Source of the DNA: Amylostereum areolatum
Lineage: Eukaryota; Basidiomycota; Agaricomycetes; Russulales; Stereaceae
Reading direction: 5' to 3'
NCBI GenBank assembly: GCA_012932865.1
Contig: SAXG01000073.1
Coordinates: forward strand, 1 to 64,000
DNA: 64,000 nt
In this document: positions 13,007 through 23,323 of the stretch, in pieces
How positions within the stretch are numbered: position 1 is the stretch's first letter
Layout of the letters: each line of letters starts with the position of its first letter
The notes under the pieces: model-generated
Databases searched by the model: none
Told to the model about the DNA's origin: nothing
What the model saw: the letters and a program-made list of their open reading frames with translations, nothing else
Translations under genes and position numbers: made by a program

Positions 13007-14831
13007 ATGAAACTCATCGTCCTCTCGACTCTCCTGTCGTCGTCTTCTATGGCGCGAGCAGTCGTTTGGCCGCGCCAGGACACGTCTGTGGCTGCGTCGT
13101 TCACTTCCCAGATCGAGTCCATAACCCGCGAGGCGTCCTCCGTCATCGCGTCTGCGACCTCCGCCGCTGCCGCTTCTTCTTCCTCGCTCGTTTCCTCATC
13201 CGCCTTCGCCTCTTCATCCTCCGCCCAAGCGTCTGCATCGGCCTCTTCTCTCGCCTCCTCCACCGAGGTCTCCACACAATCATATTCCACCCTCACCACC
13301 ACCGTTCCCGCAACCCCTGTCCCCACGGCTACCTCCAACACCTCTAGCGTGTCTGCTTTCCCCGCCACAACGGCCCCATCTTCCGCGGTCACATCCATCG
13401 TCTCCCCCACGCCTGCCACTTCTCCCTCGACCGTCTCTCGCCCCACCGGCGGCATCGGGTACGACACTATCCCCGCATACAAGCCCACGTCGGACTACGA
13501 CTTCCAGTCGATCAACCTGGCGCTACACCAGGCCCTCATGGAACAAGCGTTACTCCAGTTCGGCAACGCCAACTTCTCGTCGGACAACCTCAGCGCGGCG
13601 GGCTTGAGCGCCGAACAACAGAAACTGCTCCCGTACATGGCGGAGCAGCAAGTCGGGCAGGTGGACCTGCTCAGCAATATTCTCTATCGTACATCCATTG
13701 CTTGGACAGAAAACGGCGTGACGCTGATGTCTGTTTTGGCGCAGCGAACGTGACGCAGCCGTGCACGTACGCGTTCCCCGCATTCAACGACGCGCGGGAA
13801 TTCGTCGACTTCGCCATGAAGGTACACCTTGCGCTGCTCCATCTTAGCGGCCGGCACACTAATGGTTCGGCCAGGCCCTTCGTTTTGGCGAGTCGGGTAT
13901 GTTGGGATTCCTCAGCCACCTCGACGCGCAGGACAGCGCGTCTCTCCTGCAGGGCACGCTCGCGGTCAAGAGCCGCCAGCAGATGCTGTTCCGCCAGCTT
14001 GAGGGTCTCTTCCCCATCCCGGTTTGTCCCTGTGTCCTCGCCCCGCTTCTCCAATGCTGACGCGTCTGTAGTTCGATTTCGCCCCCGCGATCACGCAAAA
14101 CATGCAATTCTCGCTCCTGGCGCCGTATATCTCCTCGTGCCCGTCCGGAAATCCGTCCGTGAAGTGGGACGTCTACCCGACGCTTCGCATCCAGGTATGC
14201 ACGCATTACCTGTTCCATTTTTCCGCGTTTTCCTCAAGGTCTTGTCTCATCACATGCGCGTAGAACAACCCTTACTTCCCGGACATCCCCCTCGTTTCGA
14301 CCAACGCCCCTGCAGTCTCGAATGATCCGACCACGGTTACTTACGGAGGACGTGAACTGATCCTTGGATGGGATGCCCCGGGAACGCCCACGGGGCCCAA
14401 CGGATCGTTCACGACCAAGTCAAGCGCGGGAGGGGCTAAGGCTCGTCCTTCTTTCCTTCTGCAAGTCCAGAGTCTAATTTGGACGCGGTTGTCTTCGCCA
14501 CGCAGTACGTAGCGTGGATTTCGCAGCTCAACACGACCTACACCCCGCTCACGCTCGCCAACGACACCAACCCGAGCGCGAACACGACGAGCGGGTTGAA
14601 CGGAACGACGATCCAGCCGTTCCTCACCGTGTTCGCGAACACGTCCATCCCTCTCTTGAATGGGACAGTGTACGTCGCTCTCTTTTCCCTTGTTGCAGCC
14701 CAGGTGCTGACGGGCCGTGCGTGAACAGGTTTGTGCTTATAACGGACGAGGCGATCGCGGTGACGCCGTACAATCTGTCGCAGATCGAGGCGCACATTGT
14801 GGCGGGGCCGGCGTTGTACACGGTTGGCTGA
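13007..14831 (+). CDS. Secreted Rds1-like ferritin-fold protein
   Basis: A stress-response Rds1 family protein with a ferritin-like four-helix domain, probably cell-wall linked or secreted; biochemical role unknown. Exons read: 13007-13688, 13745-13821, 13875-14021, 14072-14194, 14264 onward, and a last exon ending at the TGA 14829-14831. It starts with a signal peptide (MKLIVLSTLLSSSSMARA) and a long Ser/Ala/Thr-rich linker of about 110 residues. The family core then begins at DYDFQSINLALHQALMEQAL, followed by SAEQQKLLPYMAEQQVGQV, CTYAFPAFNDAREFVDFAMK, FGESGMLGFLSHLDAQDSAS and KSRQQMLFRQLEGLFPIP. The C-terminal part has WISQLNTTYTPL and FVLITDEAIAVTPYNL. The junction near 14410-14470 is uncertain: a frame change needs a weak-acceptor intron. 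Confidence 0.82.
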
Positions 14832-15296
14832 GGAGTTGAGGAGGTTGTGCCAGCATTGACATGTGTAGGTGTTATGGTGGACGTAGTGTCCCAATCTGTC
14901 TCGCTCTGTTCCGGCTTGTATGTCTAGTATCTGTGAATATCCACTGTCGTCTCCTTTCTTCAAAGCTCTTGGTTTGATCGATCATTCGGAGCGTGGTGAG
15001 CAGTTGCCTTGGGCCGAAGCCTTTTTTCCAGAGGTATTCTAGATATGGAAGTGCTGCGAAAGACCCCTCGGCTCGTGTCCGCTACAAATCCGGAGGCGGA
15101 GTATACTCAAACTCGAAGAAAGAATATCTTCCTTGCGATGATAAAATTGTGAACTGATCCACTTCTCCGAGTCGTTCGTTTTTAGTATTAACGGCACGTA
15201 TCCCGTCTTCGTTCGTTTTCTAACTCCTCTCAGAGCGTACGATCCGTCGGCCGCCCGTGTTCTAGCTACAACAGTAGCCTAACAGTAGCCGGAGTA
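14832..15296. other. Intergenic
   Basis: No gene or repeat recognised. Confidence 0.5.
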
Positions 15297-15617
15297 CTAT
15301 GTTTTTCTGTCGTGAGGAACTTTACGCTGCGGCGGCCTTGTCGTAAAATCACCACTATACACATCCACACGATCAGTCCCAGTCCAATCCAAGCAATCGT
15401 ATGGACAACTGACCGTGTACCATGGAAGCTCATGGTCGCAGTCCTTAAACCGATTCTCCCAGACGATGGGCAGGACCTTCGACGCTCTCCCCACAAAACT
15501 TTCTCGTAAAGCTGCCGCGTGTTCGGGGAAGCCGTCGTCCACATCAGCAAATCTGCCCGGGCCTGACGCGTCTGGGAGGGTCCTGGCGGACCTGACACGG
15601 TCGGAAGGCCTGATCAT
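15297..15617 (-). pseudogene. F-box gene C-terminal remnant
   Basis: The stretch translated from 15515 to 15402 (AALRESFVGRASKVLPIVWE, then CDHELPWY) matches the C-terminus of the F-box homologue at 61.1 kb (AALREEFVAKASETLPIIWE, then CNHALPWY). No F-box or middle region is attached. After HELPWY the similarity to the other copy's hydrophobic tail moves into another frame, so this piece is also shifted. It lies on the same strand as, and downstream of, the LTR-interrupted F-box gene at 16.75-18.69 kb and is probably that gene's displaced end. Confidence 0.75.
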
Positions 15618-16396
15618 TTTTTGATCTTATCCCGTAAGATTGGTCCAGGCTCGTCAGCAGTGCTCGAAATCACCAGTCCGTCTCCAGACCATCAGGACAC
15701 AAAACATTTTCATTTGAAGCTCTTTGAAGGTACTACAGCAATACAAACTAGGTAATGCTAATCACTAAGTAGATGCGGCTGATATACCTCCATTACATAT
15801 GGTATTCCCTCTTCCAAATCATTATCGGCAACAATCATACTCGATAGCTTAAGTTTCGAGTCAGCTTTGCGAGGCTGTTAAACGGGCGACACATGTTGAA
15901 AATTGAAGGCGATGCGCGCTGACGCGCGTCGTCCGTTGTTCAAGTTCATCATCAACCAATGAAAACAACCATGGGAAGTCCCGGCTGAGTTTGAACTTTG
16001 TTACTGTAACTAATAGACGCAGTTTTCACTGTGACTCTTCCGCTCGATGCTTGCATCCGATGTTCGATGCTCGTGCCCGACGTCCGTCCTCAACGTTCAA
16101 CGTTCAACGCTCGTGCCCGACGCTCAATACTCCATACTCGCAAGCGCTCACCGTCGGGCCCCGAGCTATGCTTGTAGAGTCGTAAATTACTTGGTGTGTC
16201 TCTGCTCTTGCTTGCTACCATGCTACCCTAACATTCTCGCCTTGGACGCTCAGCAGCTGGTGTCATTCATTCACGGTACGTCATCCTGCTAGTTGCTATG
16301 TATGTTTGCATTCTGCTCTTGCTAATGCACTTGTGCAGGTGCATTCTACTATCACTCTCACTGTGTCGGGTCGACGCTTCCCCATCGCTCAACTTC
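15618..16396. other. Unassigned DNA between F-box remnant and solo LTR
   Basis: AT-richer sequence with no gene. A small direct repetition of AACGTTCAACG and of GCTCGTGCCCGACG lies at about 16070-16125. This stretch may belong to an insertion that separated the F-box gene from its end. Confidence 0.45.
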
Positions 16397-16401
16397 GCCT
16401 C

Positions 16402-16813
16402 TGCTTAACAAGCAATCAGTGCATCCTCGTGTTGTTCTATCTCCCAGTCCGTTTTTTTGTTTCCTTTCTCATGTGCGTACACTGTGGTCTGACTTGCTTC
16501 AGAATGGCCATTTGTGTGTGCAGCAGTGGTGCGAGCCTGGTGTGAGTTGGGATGAGGGGCTGACAACAACAATGGCGAGAGTATCGTGTGAAGGAGAGGG
16601 AGTCGGGTCGGGCGTTCGTACACTGTACTGCATGTAGCTACCTGAATATATAACACATTTGTTGCAATTGTGGGTTGACCTGAGTCGTATGAACAGCCTG
16701 AGGACCAGCCTGAGGATGACCTGGGAACCCGTCTGGCTTGAGCCTGGAGTCAGACGGGAGCCTTGTCTGCCACAGAAAATGTTGGGCCCAGGCCACCCGC
16801 TGATAGTCTGACA
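16402..16813 (-). mobile_element. Solo LTR (412 bp) with 5-bp target duplication
   Basis: On the minus strand it starts TGTCAGACTATCAG and ends TTGTTAAGCA, so it is TG...CA bounded. The identical 5-mer GCCTC (plus strand) flanks both ends, at 16397-16401 and 16814-16818. A TATATA box at about 16648-16655 fits an LTR promoter. No internal retroelement ORFs adjoin, so this is a solo LTR left by recombination. It sits inside the 3' part of an F-box gene and supplies its present stop codon. Superfamily (Ty3 or Ty1) cannot be told. Confidence 0.82.
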
Positions 16814-18689
16814 GCCTCGTCGCCAGGCCGCTCAGACCAAATGCAGTTTTGCTGATGCAACTCCGTCAATACGCGCCCGAGGCGCAGATGCTGCAGGCCG
16901 ACGCCAACGCGGTACCGGAGCATCTTCAGAATGTCGTACTGGAAGCATAGAAGTCCCTCCGTCGTGTATTCGGGGCACTCTGCTGTGACATGGTGCATCC
17001 AAAGGTATCGCAGCGCCGGTAAAACGACAGGGGTACTCGTATGCAGATCCTCGCTGCAATCGGCCGGCTCTGAGAGAAGTTGCGGGAGCTCGTGGACGGG
17101 GTGGTTGCCAGCGCGGTGGCTGTTGATGAAAAGTGTGTGTACGTTCGGAAAAATCTTGAAGAGCTCGCGCCAACTGGTGAGTGTCTCCCTTCGTAACTGG
17201 ATGTTATGATAGCGTATATCAAGAATTTCCACCTCAGTGGGCGGGAGTCGGCCGGATTCGAGGATGGGGCCAAGTTCCCTGAAGAATGAGAAAGTATGGA
17301 AAGGTATCCTGATTCTGAGGAGGTCGCGGAAGCAAGGGAAGGATGGTTCAAGTGGATGGTCGCAGAAAGGCTTCATTTCTTCGTCACGGGTGAATATCCG
17401 GATCTGACTCGTGTACTCGGTTTCCAGTTCAAGTGAGAGACACCACCGACGATCGTTGGCCACGTTATCCCGATCACCCAAGATGTGTTTCCACGCTGTG
17501 GAGAGCAGTTGGCCAACGGGCCCGCGAAGAGTGTCATAATCCTCTTCAAAGTCGTCGATTGTGAAGTTGAAGTTCAGTTCCGCACGGCCCGGAATTTTGA
17601 GGGATCTCAGGAACGCGTGGCATGTTTCAACCCCCCCTGAAATGGAAAGTCGAGAAAGCGAGGGGAAGTCAAGGACAGGGAGATTGGCTTGGTCCATAAC
17701 GCTGGATTTGGGTAACCAGTTTTCAACGGCCAGTGTTTCCAAATTTGGGGACGCGGAGAGAAAGGCATAGAACTTATGAAGGTCCGGAAAGCCTGGTATA
17801 AAATGTTCAAAACGGGAAAGTTCCAGGGCTGTAACCGTGGACATGTTCCATGGGAGAAGAACATCGTATAAACTGAGCCGACGGAGGAAAGGAAAGGGGA
17901 GGGAAGGTTGGTCCAGGAGAATCTGCGACTTCCTTCTTTCATTCACGATAACACGGATATTGATATCTTCTAGGATCGAGGGATTTGCGAGTGATGAAAT
18001 ATTCATAATTTCGTCGTAAAGGTCGGAGCCCTCGGGAATAGTGACGGCGATTGTGGATGCGCGACGGAACCAAGGTAATATGTGTCGAAGCAGCTCCTCG
18101 GACCGCCAGCGAAGGTGTTGACTGGCATTGAAACGAATGGTCAAAGGACACATTTGAGAGCGTTCCAGGAAAACGTCCAAGGCTGTAGGGAATGCGCATA
18201 GTACGTGAGCGGCCCAAAGAGATGGCATGTCGAGGAGCATGCTCCGCCAGTGATGGCACACGTGCGACAATGCGACCCATCCAAGGCGCCCGGGTAAGAT
18301 ATGGTTGGTAAAGCGCTCTTCCAGGTGACGGTGTTCAGGGAGATCCGTCGAAGCCACTGTGGCAAAGATTTGTCGCATAATTTCGGGAGGAAGTTGAGAG
18401 ATCGGACTGTGTAGATTGTACCGCGTCCCGAGCTGCGTCGTTATGAGGGCGAGCTGTTGCAGAGCTGCACCGAGACGGACTCGAAGCTCGCCGCGGGTTC
18501 TATATGACGTGGAGTCCTCCTGGACAAGAAGGTGTTCCACGTCGCGCAAGGTCATGATTCTCGGAACAACAGGATCGACGGATCTACTATGCGTAGAAAA
18601 CCAACGATAAGCTAGGAAGGTATGAAATGGATGGGTATAAGTATGCACCCGGAGACCTCTTCTGTTACTCCATCTTCGTTTCTGTTCAT
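16750..18689 (-). CDS. F-box/LRR-like protein, C-terminus replaced by solo LTR
   Basis: F-box proteins recruit substrates to SCF ubiquitin ligases. Exon 1 is 18689-18649 (MNRNEDGVTEEVSG) and exon 2 is 18586-16750, joined over a 62-nt intron. This start matches the exon structure of the copy at 59.2 kb. The F-box reads ISQLPPEIMRQIF, then WVALSHVCHHWRSMLLDM. A long leucine-rich region follows with NVHTLFINSH and LRYLWMHH, ending at GLQHLRLGRVLT. After that the similarity to the homologue fades. The last 20 residues or so (from RLSAGG) are encoded by the solo LTR, which also provides the stop at 16750. The family C-terminus is found 1.2 kb downstream as a remnant. The gene may still be expressed as a truncated protein, but it is structurally damaged. 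Confidence 0.8.
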
Positions 18690-19868
18690 GTTGGGCTCGC
18701 TGACTGGAGTCTCCGTGGCCAGGTGCAACGCCGCTTCCGAAACCGTGAACGTCACGTGATGCGCGCACGGCCAAATGCACTGCTTGAGAGTCAGACGGCA
18801 AAGCATGGTACACTCGTTCCGGTTACGATAAAATCGCGAAAATATTTGTATGCACTATATACATGTATATAAATCACTGTGAGGAAGGAATATATGAAGG
18901 GATTATGTGTGAGTCTAAAAAGTGAGATATAGTATTAGGATCTAAACAACTGTCCTCCTCCTCGTACTCTGAGTCCGTTTCCATGTCGTATTGAGGCAAA
19001 ATTAAGGCGAACGGGTCAGTTAATGTATGCTTGACAGCCGTAGATGCAGCCGGATTGAGGTTATACGCCTCAACAGCGGCAAAGGGGTGGCCATGTCGCC
19101 TGCCTGTGAGGCCGGCTCCGAGTTGGCTTTCTTCCTGCATGCTGCCGCGCCTTTTGCTGATGCAGCAATCCGTTGAGAGCTTTGGGCTCGTTTGAGGGTC
19201 ATAGGCCATAGATATGGGAGAGTGGAAGGAGTGGAAGGGAAGAAATGCGTGAGTGGGAGGAGGAGACGCGTCTTTCTTGACTGCTCGACGCGCTCCGTTG
19301 ATTGTTCGACACGCTTTACGTAATCACACGGCCTCGTCTCACGCCCCCGGACCCCTCTATGCACGGGGCCATATCTGAGCACCCCCTGGGCCTTTTGTAC
19401 CCAAATCAGAGCCCCTATAGACTGTTTGTATGCATATCTACATTTCTCCGGCATTAGATCTACGAAAATATTGCACTAAAGGTTTGATCTACACTTGATC
19501 TATGCCTGATCAGCACTTTTCCTTCATTAAAAAGCCGGAGAACTGTAGCATTCGATTTTACATTATTTTACATCTTCTCCACCTATTTTATATGTGACTG
19601 TGGAAAGCCAGATATACTGTGCCGTTTACGAGGCGCCTCCCGCCTTGACGCGCCTGCACGCGTCGGAGTTTGAATTGGTAGGGCATTGCACCTGGCCAGT
19701 CTCCGATCTCAGAGGCTGGCGTCACGGTGCTGACAAGTAAAAATAGATCGTTATGGACTTATTTCTCAAAATTACTGTACGTACAGGGGAGATCGCGGCT
19801 TACCTGATGAAAGTGCGCTGCTTTTGGAGGCTCGAACTTGAAGCTAAACTTGAATGTCTTGACTAGGA
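18690..19868. other. Intergenic, accessory zone
   Basis: No recognised gene. A 111-codon minus-strand frame (19209-18874) with an acidic stretch (DSEYEEEDSCLD) and an Ala/Gly-rich part has no family features, and I do not call it a gene. Confidence 0.45.
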
Positions 19869-19870
19869 TA

Positions 19871-20134
19871 CTGTACCAATTGAATCGGTTCGTCACCCAC
19901 TTGTGACTGTGACAGGTGCGACGAAAATTTGGCTTTGTCAGGGGTGGTTAGCGAACGCGACAATGTTCAATTTTTGGCAAATTTTGACCTTTTTTGACCT
20001 TTTTTTCCGTGTTGTGACCTTCAACCCGGAATTACGATTTGTCAAACAACTTTGTGACACGTTACAGAGTGCAGATTTCGTCTCGTCAGTGGTCTCTGTG
20101 ACCGTGACGAGATGAACCGTTCCAATTGGTACAG
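19871..20134. mobile_element. MITE-like element with TA target duplication
   Basis: The left end TA-CTGTACCAATTG and the right end CAATTGGTACAG-TA are inverted copies over about 26 bp with two mismatches (AATCGGTTC against AACGGTTC). The TA dinucleotide on both sides fits a Tc1/mariner-type non-autonomous element of 264 bp. There is no ORF. The middle is unusually T-rich (TTTTTTGACC repeated). Confidence 0.7.
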
Positions 20135-20193
20135 TAAGCACGACTCAAGAGAACTGGGGAGTAGCAGTAGCCTTGGAGGAACCGCCAAAATTG

Positions 20194-20663
20194 CAGCAAT
20201 TTGCAGAACCTTGTAGCGGTCCCATTTCAAATACATTTGTGGGAGTTTGATCACCGACGGGATGCCGATCGATGCCGAGGTGGGTCGCCCCGTCTGGGTA
20301 TCACGTGACCTGCCGACGCTGATGACCCCGCCACATCCCCGCCCTCTGCTCACCGATGACCGCGTTGCCCATCGCTCGCTCCCGCCACTCCATCCCCGCT
20401 CCCCTCAACTGTATTTCATGTCGGAGAGAAGGCACGTACAATCTGCTGAAGCTCAATACAGAAGTTTGTGCTGAGGACGAGATTGGTGTGCCGTCGACGT
20501 CGAGGATGACGATGCCGCCACGGTGCGCTGCCGCCCAAGTCGGGCGAGACGTCGGGCGGGCGGCGACAGCCCCTGGAACTCTTTTCGGCATCACCTGGTC
20601 GGATCATGAAACCCGTGCCCTCGAGTTCGAATCACGGCCGCTACAAGGTTCTGCAAATTGCTG
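20194..20663. repeat. Perfect 26-bp inverted repeat pair, 470-bp span
   Basis: 20194-20219 (CAGCAATTTGCAGAACC...) and 20638-20663 are exact reverse complements. They may be the ends of a degenerate non-autonomous transposon. No clear target duplication is seen and the interior has no gene. Confidence 0.6.
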
Positions 20664-20840
20664 TGAAATCGGGAGCGTGGTAGAATCCGGCTTCCCCCGG
20701 GGGTACACCACCCGTCGCCTGGTTGGATTTGGAAGCTGACCGGCCGTCGGCCGAGATGGCGGTTTCGGTATTCCCACGCCGTCAATGTCCCCCTCCAAGT
20801 TCATCTCCTCCGACCTTCCCTCTCGGGCGTTGTTCATCTC

Positions 20841-22376
20841 CAGGCTCCTAACCAGCCGTCCGGGAGAGTTGTCGTTACTTTATCTCAGAATGAACGGAAA
20901 GATGATATTTGAGGACGGATGAACGGACCGATTGACCGATGGAACAATCCGAAAATTGAAACACCGACCAACTCTAAATCCACGACAACTCTCCCGGACG
21001 GCTGGCAAACAATGTCAATTCCCACGCCACCTTGCGCGAGGTGGCTGAGCTCGAGGCAGCCAGCGCCGGCGCAAAGCGCGGCGAGCGGAGGGCTCCCGGC
21101 TTCCGAGTCACCTGATATAACGCGTCATCGCCAGTGCCCGCGACGGCGCGACCACGGCAAGCCTCCTTCCACTTCCTCCACCGGTACATCGCTCATATGG
21201 ATCCTTCGTAGAACCCTGTGGCATAGTCCGTATCCCCAGGAACGGTGAAATTTCTTGCTACTGTACCCTTACCATTCAAAATCTGACCTTGTCATCTAGA
21301 GATTCTGCACCAACTCAGGCCCAGCCTGTCGTGAATATAGCGGGCTTGCCTGGACTGGTCGGACATCCCCATCAAGTGCTGAGAATGATTTTCATGGACA
21401 TTCAGACGCGGGAAGGATATGCAAGGTGGAGGGGCCATAGACATAGAATCTGGATGATAAATGTGACCAGGTGAGTACCGCTCTGTTTCAACCAATACAG
21501 CCCGGGGATGTGGATCTTCGTGGACACCTTCTCCACATGGTTAACTTCTTGCCCACACCCACACCTCTACCTTCACATGCACCCTCGCCTCCACCCATGG
21601 CCGTCTCTTGCGATGGATGCGTGGATGCACGCACCTCCGCGCTCGCAACATATGCACCCGTGCAAGCCTCGCTTCACGTTCCACCGATGCTTACACACAT
21701 CTCTACATCTGTACGATCCGTTCCCACGTCTATCACACATGGGTGCACACCCTATCGACCGATGCGCACTGAGTCGCCCCCACACACGATAATTCCATCC
21801 TCCCAGTCTCGCGTGCCCTTCCATCTGCGAATATCCCCTCCACACCCGCCATCCATCACACCTTTTGTATCCTCGTCCCCAGCTCGTACCCCAAGTACGG
21901 GGTTGTACAGATATAACTACTTACAGTGTATATATGTAGCACTTACACACATGCTCGTGAAAATGACACAAAATCATGTTTACTTTGCCAATTAATTGCG
22001 ACTTGAAAGCACTGACTTCTGAGTACTTACTGGGAGTTGGGACTGAGTACTTGAATACTTACCAGCTTCGACACTGACACTGGCAGCGATGACGCGTTAT
22101 ATCAGGTGACTCGGAAGCCGGGAGCCCTCCGCTCGCCGCGCTTTGCGCCGGCGCTGGCTGCCTCGAGCTCAGCCACCTCGCGCAAGGTGGCGTGGGAATT
22201 GACATTGTTTGCCAGCCGTCCGGGAGAGTTGTCGTGGATTTAGAGTTGGTCGGTGTTTCAATTTTCGGATTGTTCCGTCGGTCAATCGGTCCGTTCATCC
22301 GTCCTCAAATATCATCTTTCCGTTCATTCTGAGATAAAGTAACGACAACTCTCCCGGACGGCTGGTTAGGAGCCTG
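20841..22376. mobile_element. Long-TIR (foldback, Mutator-like) non-autonomous element
   Basis: Two near-identical inverted arms, 20841-21136 and 22078-22376 (about 295 bp), flank a unique centre of about 940 bp. The ends read CAGGCTCCTAACC...GGTTAGGAGCCTG. The 9-mer GTTCATCTC occurs directly outside both ends (20832-20840 and 22377-22385), a 9-bp target duplication as in Mutator-like elements. Each arm itself contains an internal palindromic pair (CGTCCGGGAGAGTTGTCG and its complement, about 105 bp apart). No transposase frame was found in the centre, only a C/A-rich 174-codon frame at 21471-21995 without features. The very similar arms suggest a recent insertion. Confidence 0.82.
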
Positions 22377-22385
22377 GTTCATCTC

Positions 22386-23323
22386 CAGATATCGCATAGT
22401 TGCCGCAGACAAGCGATAAAATGAGTTGGACGAGCTTGACGTCAAGGACGCCAAAGTCCTAATCTCATGATGTTACACAGTAACGTTCCGGGCTACCGAA
22501 CTCGGAGCTGCTCAGCGACATTTGCTACAGTACGTCAAACAACCTGAAAGACGAGAGAGCTTGATGCTGATAATCGCTCTGGTACGGCGAAGACGATGCC
22601 GCCGGTCACTGTCTCAGTCCGTGTTCAACTTCCTGCTCTTTCCTTGCTAAACTAACAAGAATGTCATGCAGGTTTTGTTGCCTTTGCCGGCAACACACCG
22701 ACCATCGCAAAAATACGCGAACAACCACATACGGAGAACACAAGTTGATTTGAAAAGACGCTCTGGTCGCTAGTAGCTGCGTCGAACGCGGATTATCTGA
22801 CACCAAGTCTTCCTCGGACGAAACCAGGGTGCGTCTCTCATTTCTCTTCATCGACAGACGCCTAAACAGACCTTCGACAGATATGTGACCATTGATGTTT
22901 GCCAAGTGACAACATAATCACTGCAACCTCCACCTCTTGCGATTCGGAAAATACCAACAATGCGAACATCAACATGGGAAAGCAGCTTACAGGGAACGAA
23001 AACGCAGTCGTTGGTTACCGTGTTCGCGCACTCGGCGATTTCGCGTGTTCGCGTGAGACGTTGTACGTGTTTCGCCGTCTTCATCCCCGCCGTTCTTGCG
23101 TGTTAAATAAGCAATGGACAGTTCTGACTTCTGGGGCGATACCCTTTTATTGCGCTGCGACGGACGCTGGTCTGAATGGCAATTCGATCGGAATTGGGGG
23201 TTTGTACGGTTGGCTAGTATATTCTTGTCTGATTGTAAATGAGGGCAGAGTACATTGGCACAGGACATACTACGCGACCACGATGAAACAAAGTATAGAT
23301 GACGGGCTCATCGATCCCTGTCG
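22386..23323. other. Intergenic, accessory zone
   Basis: No gene supported; frames on both strands lack known motifs. Confidence 0.45.

Noticed and set aside
20590..20665. Possible tRNA at the GTTCGAATC string
   Set aside because: The T stem does not pair (TCGAG against CACGG) and no box A or acceptor stem fits; at most a degenerate tRNA-like sequence.
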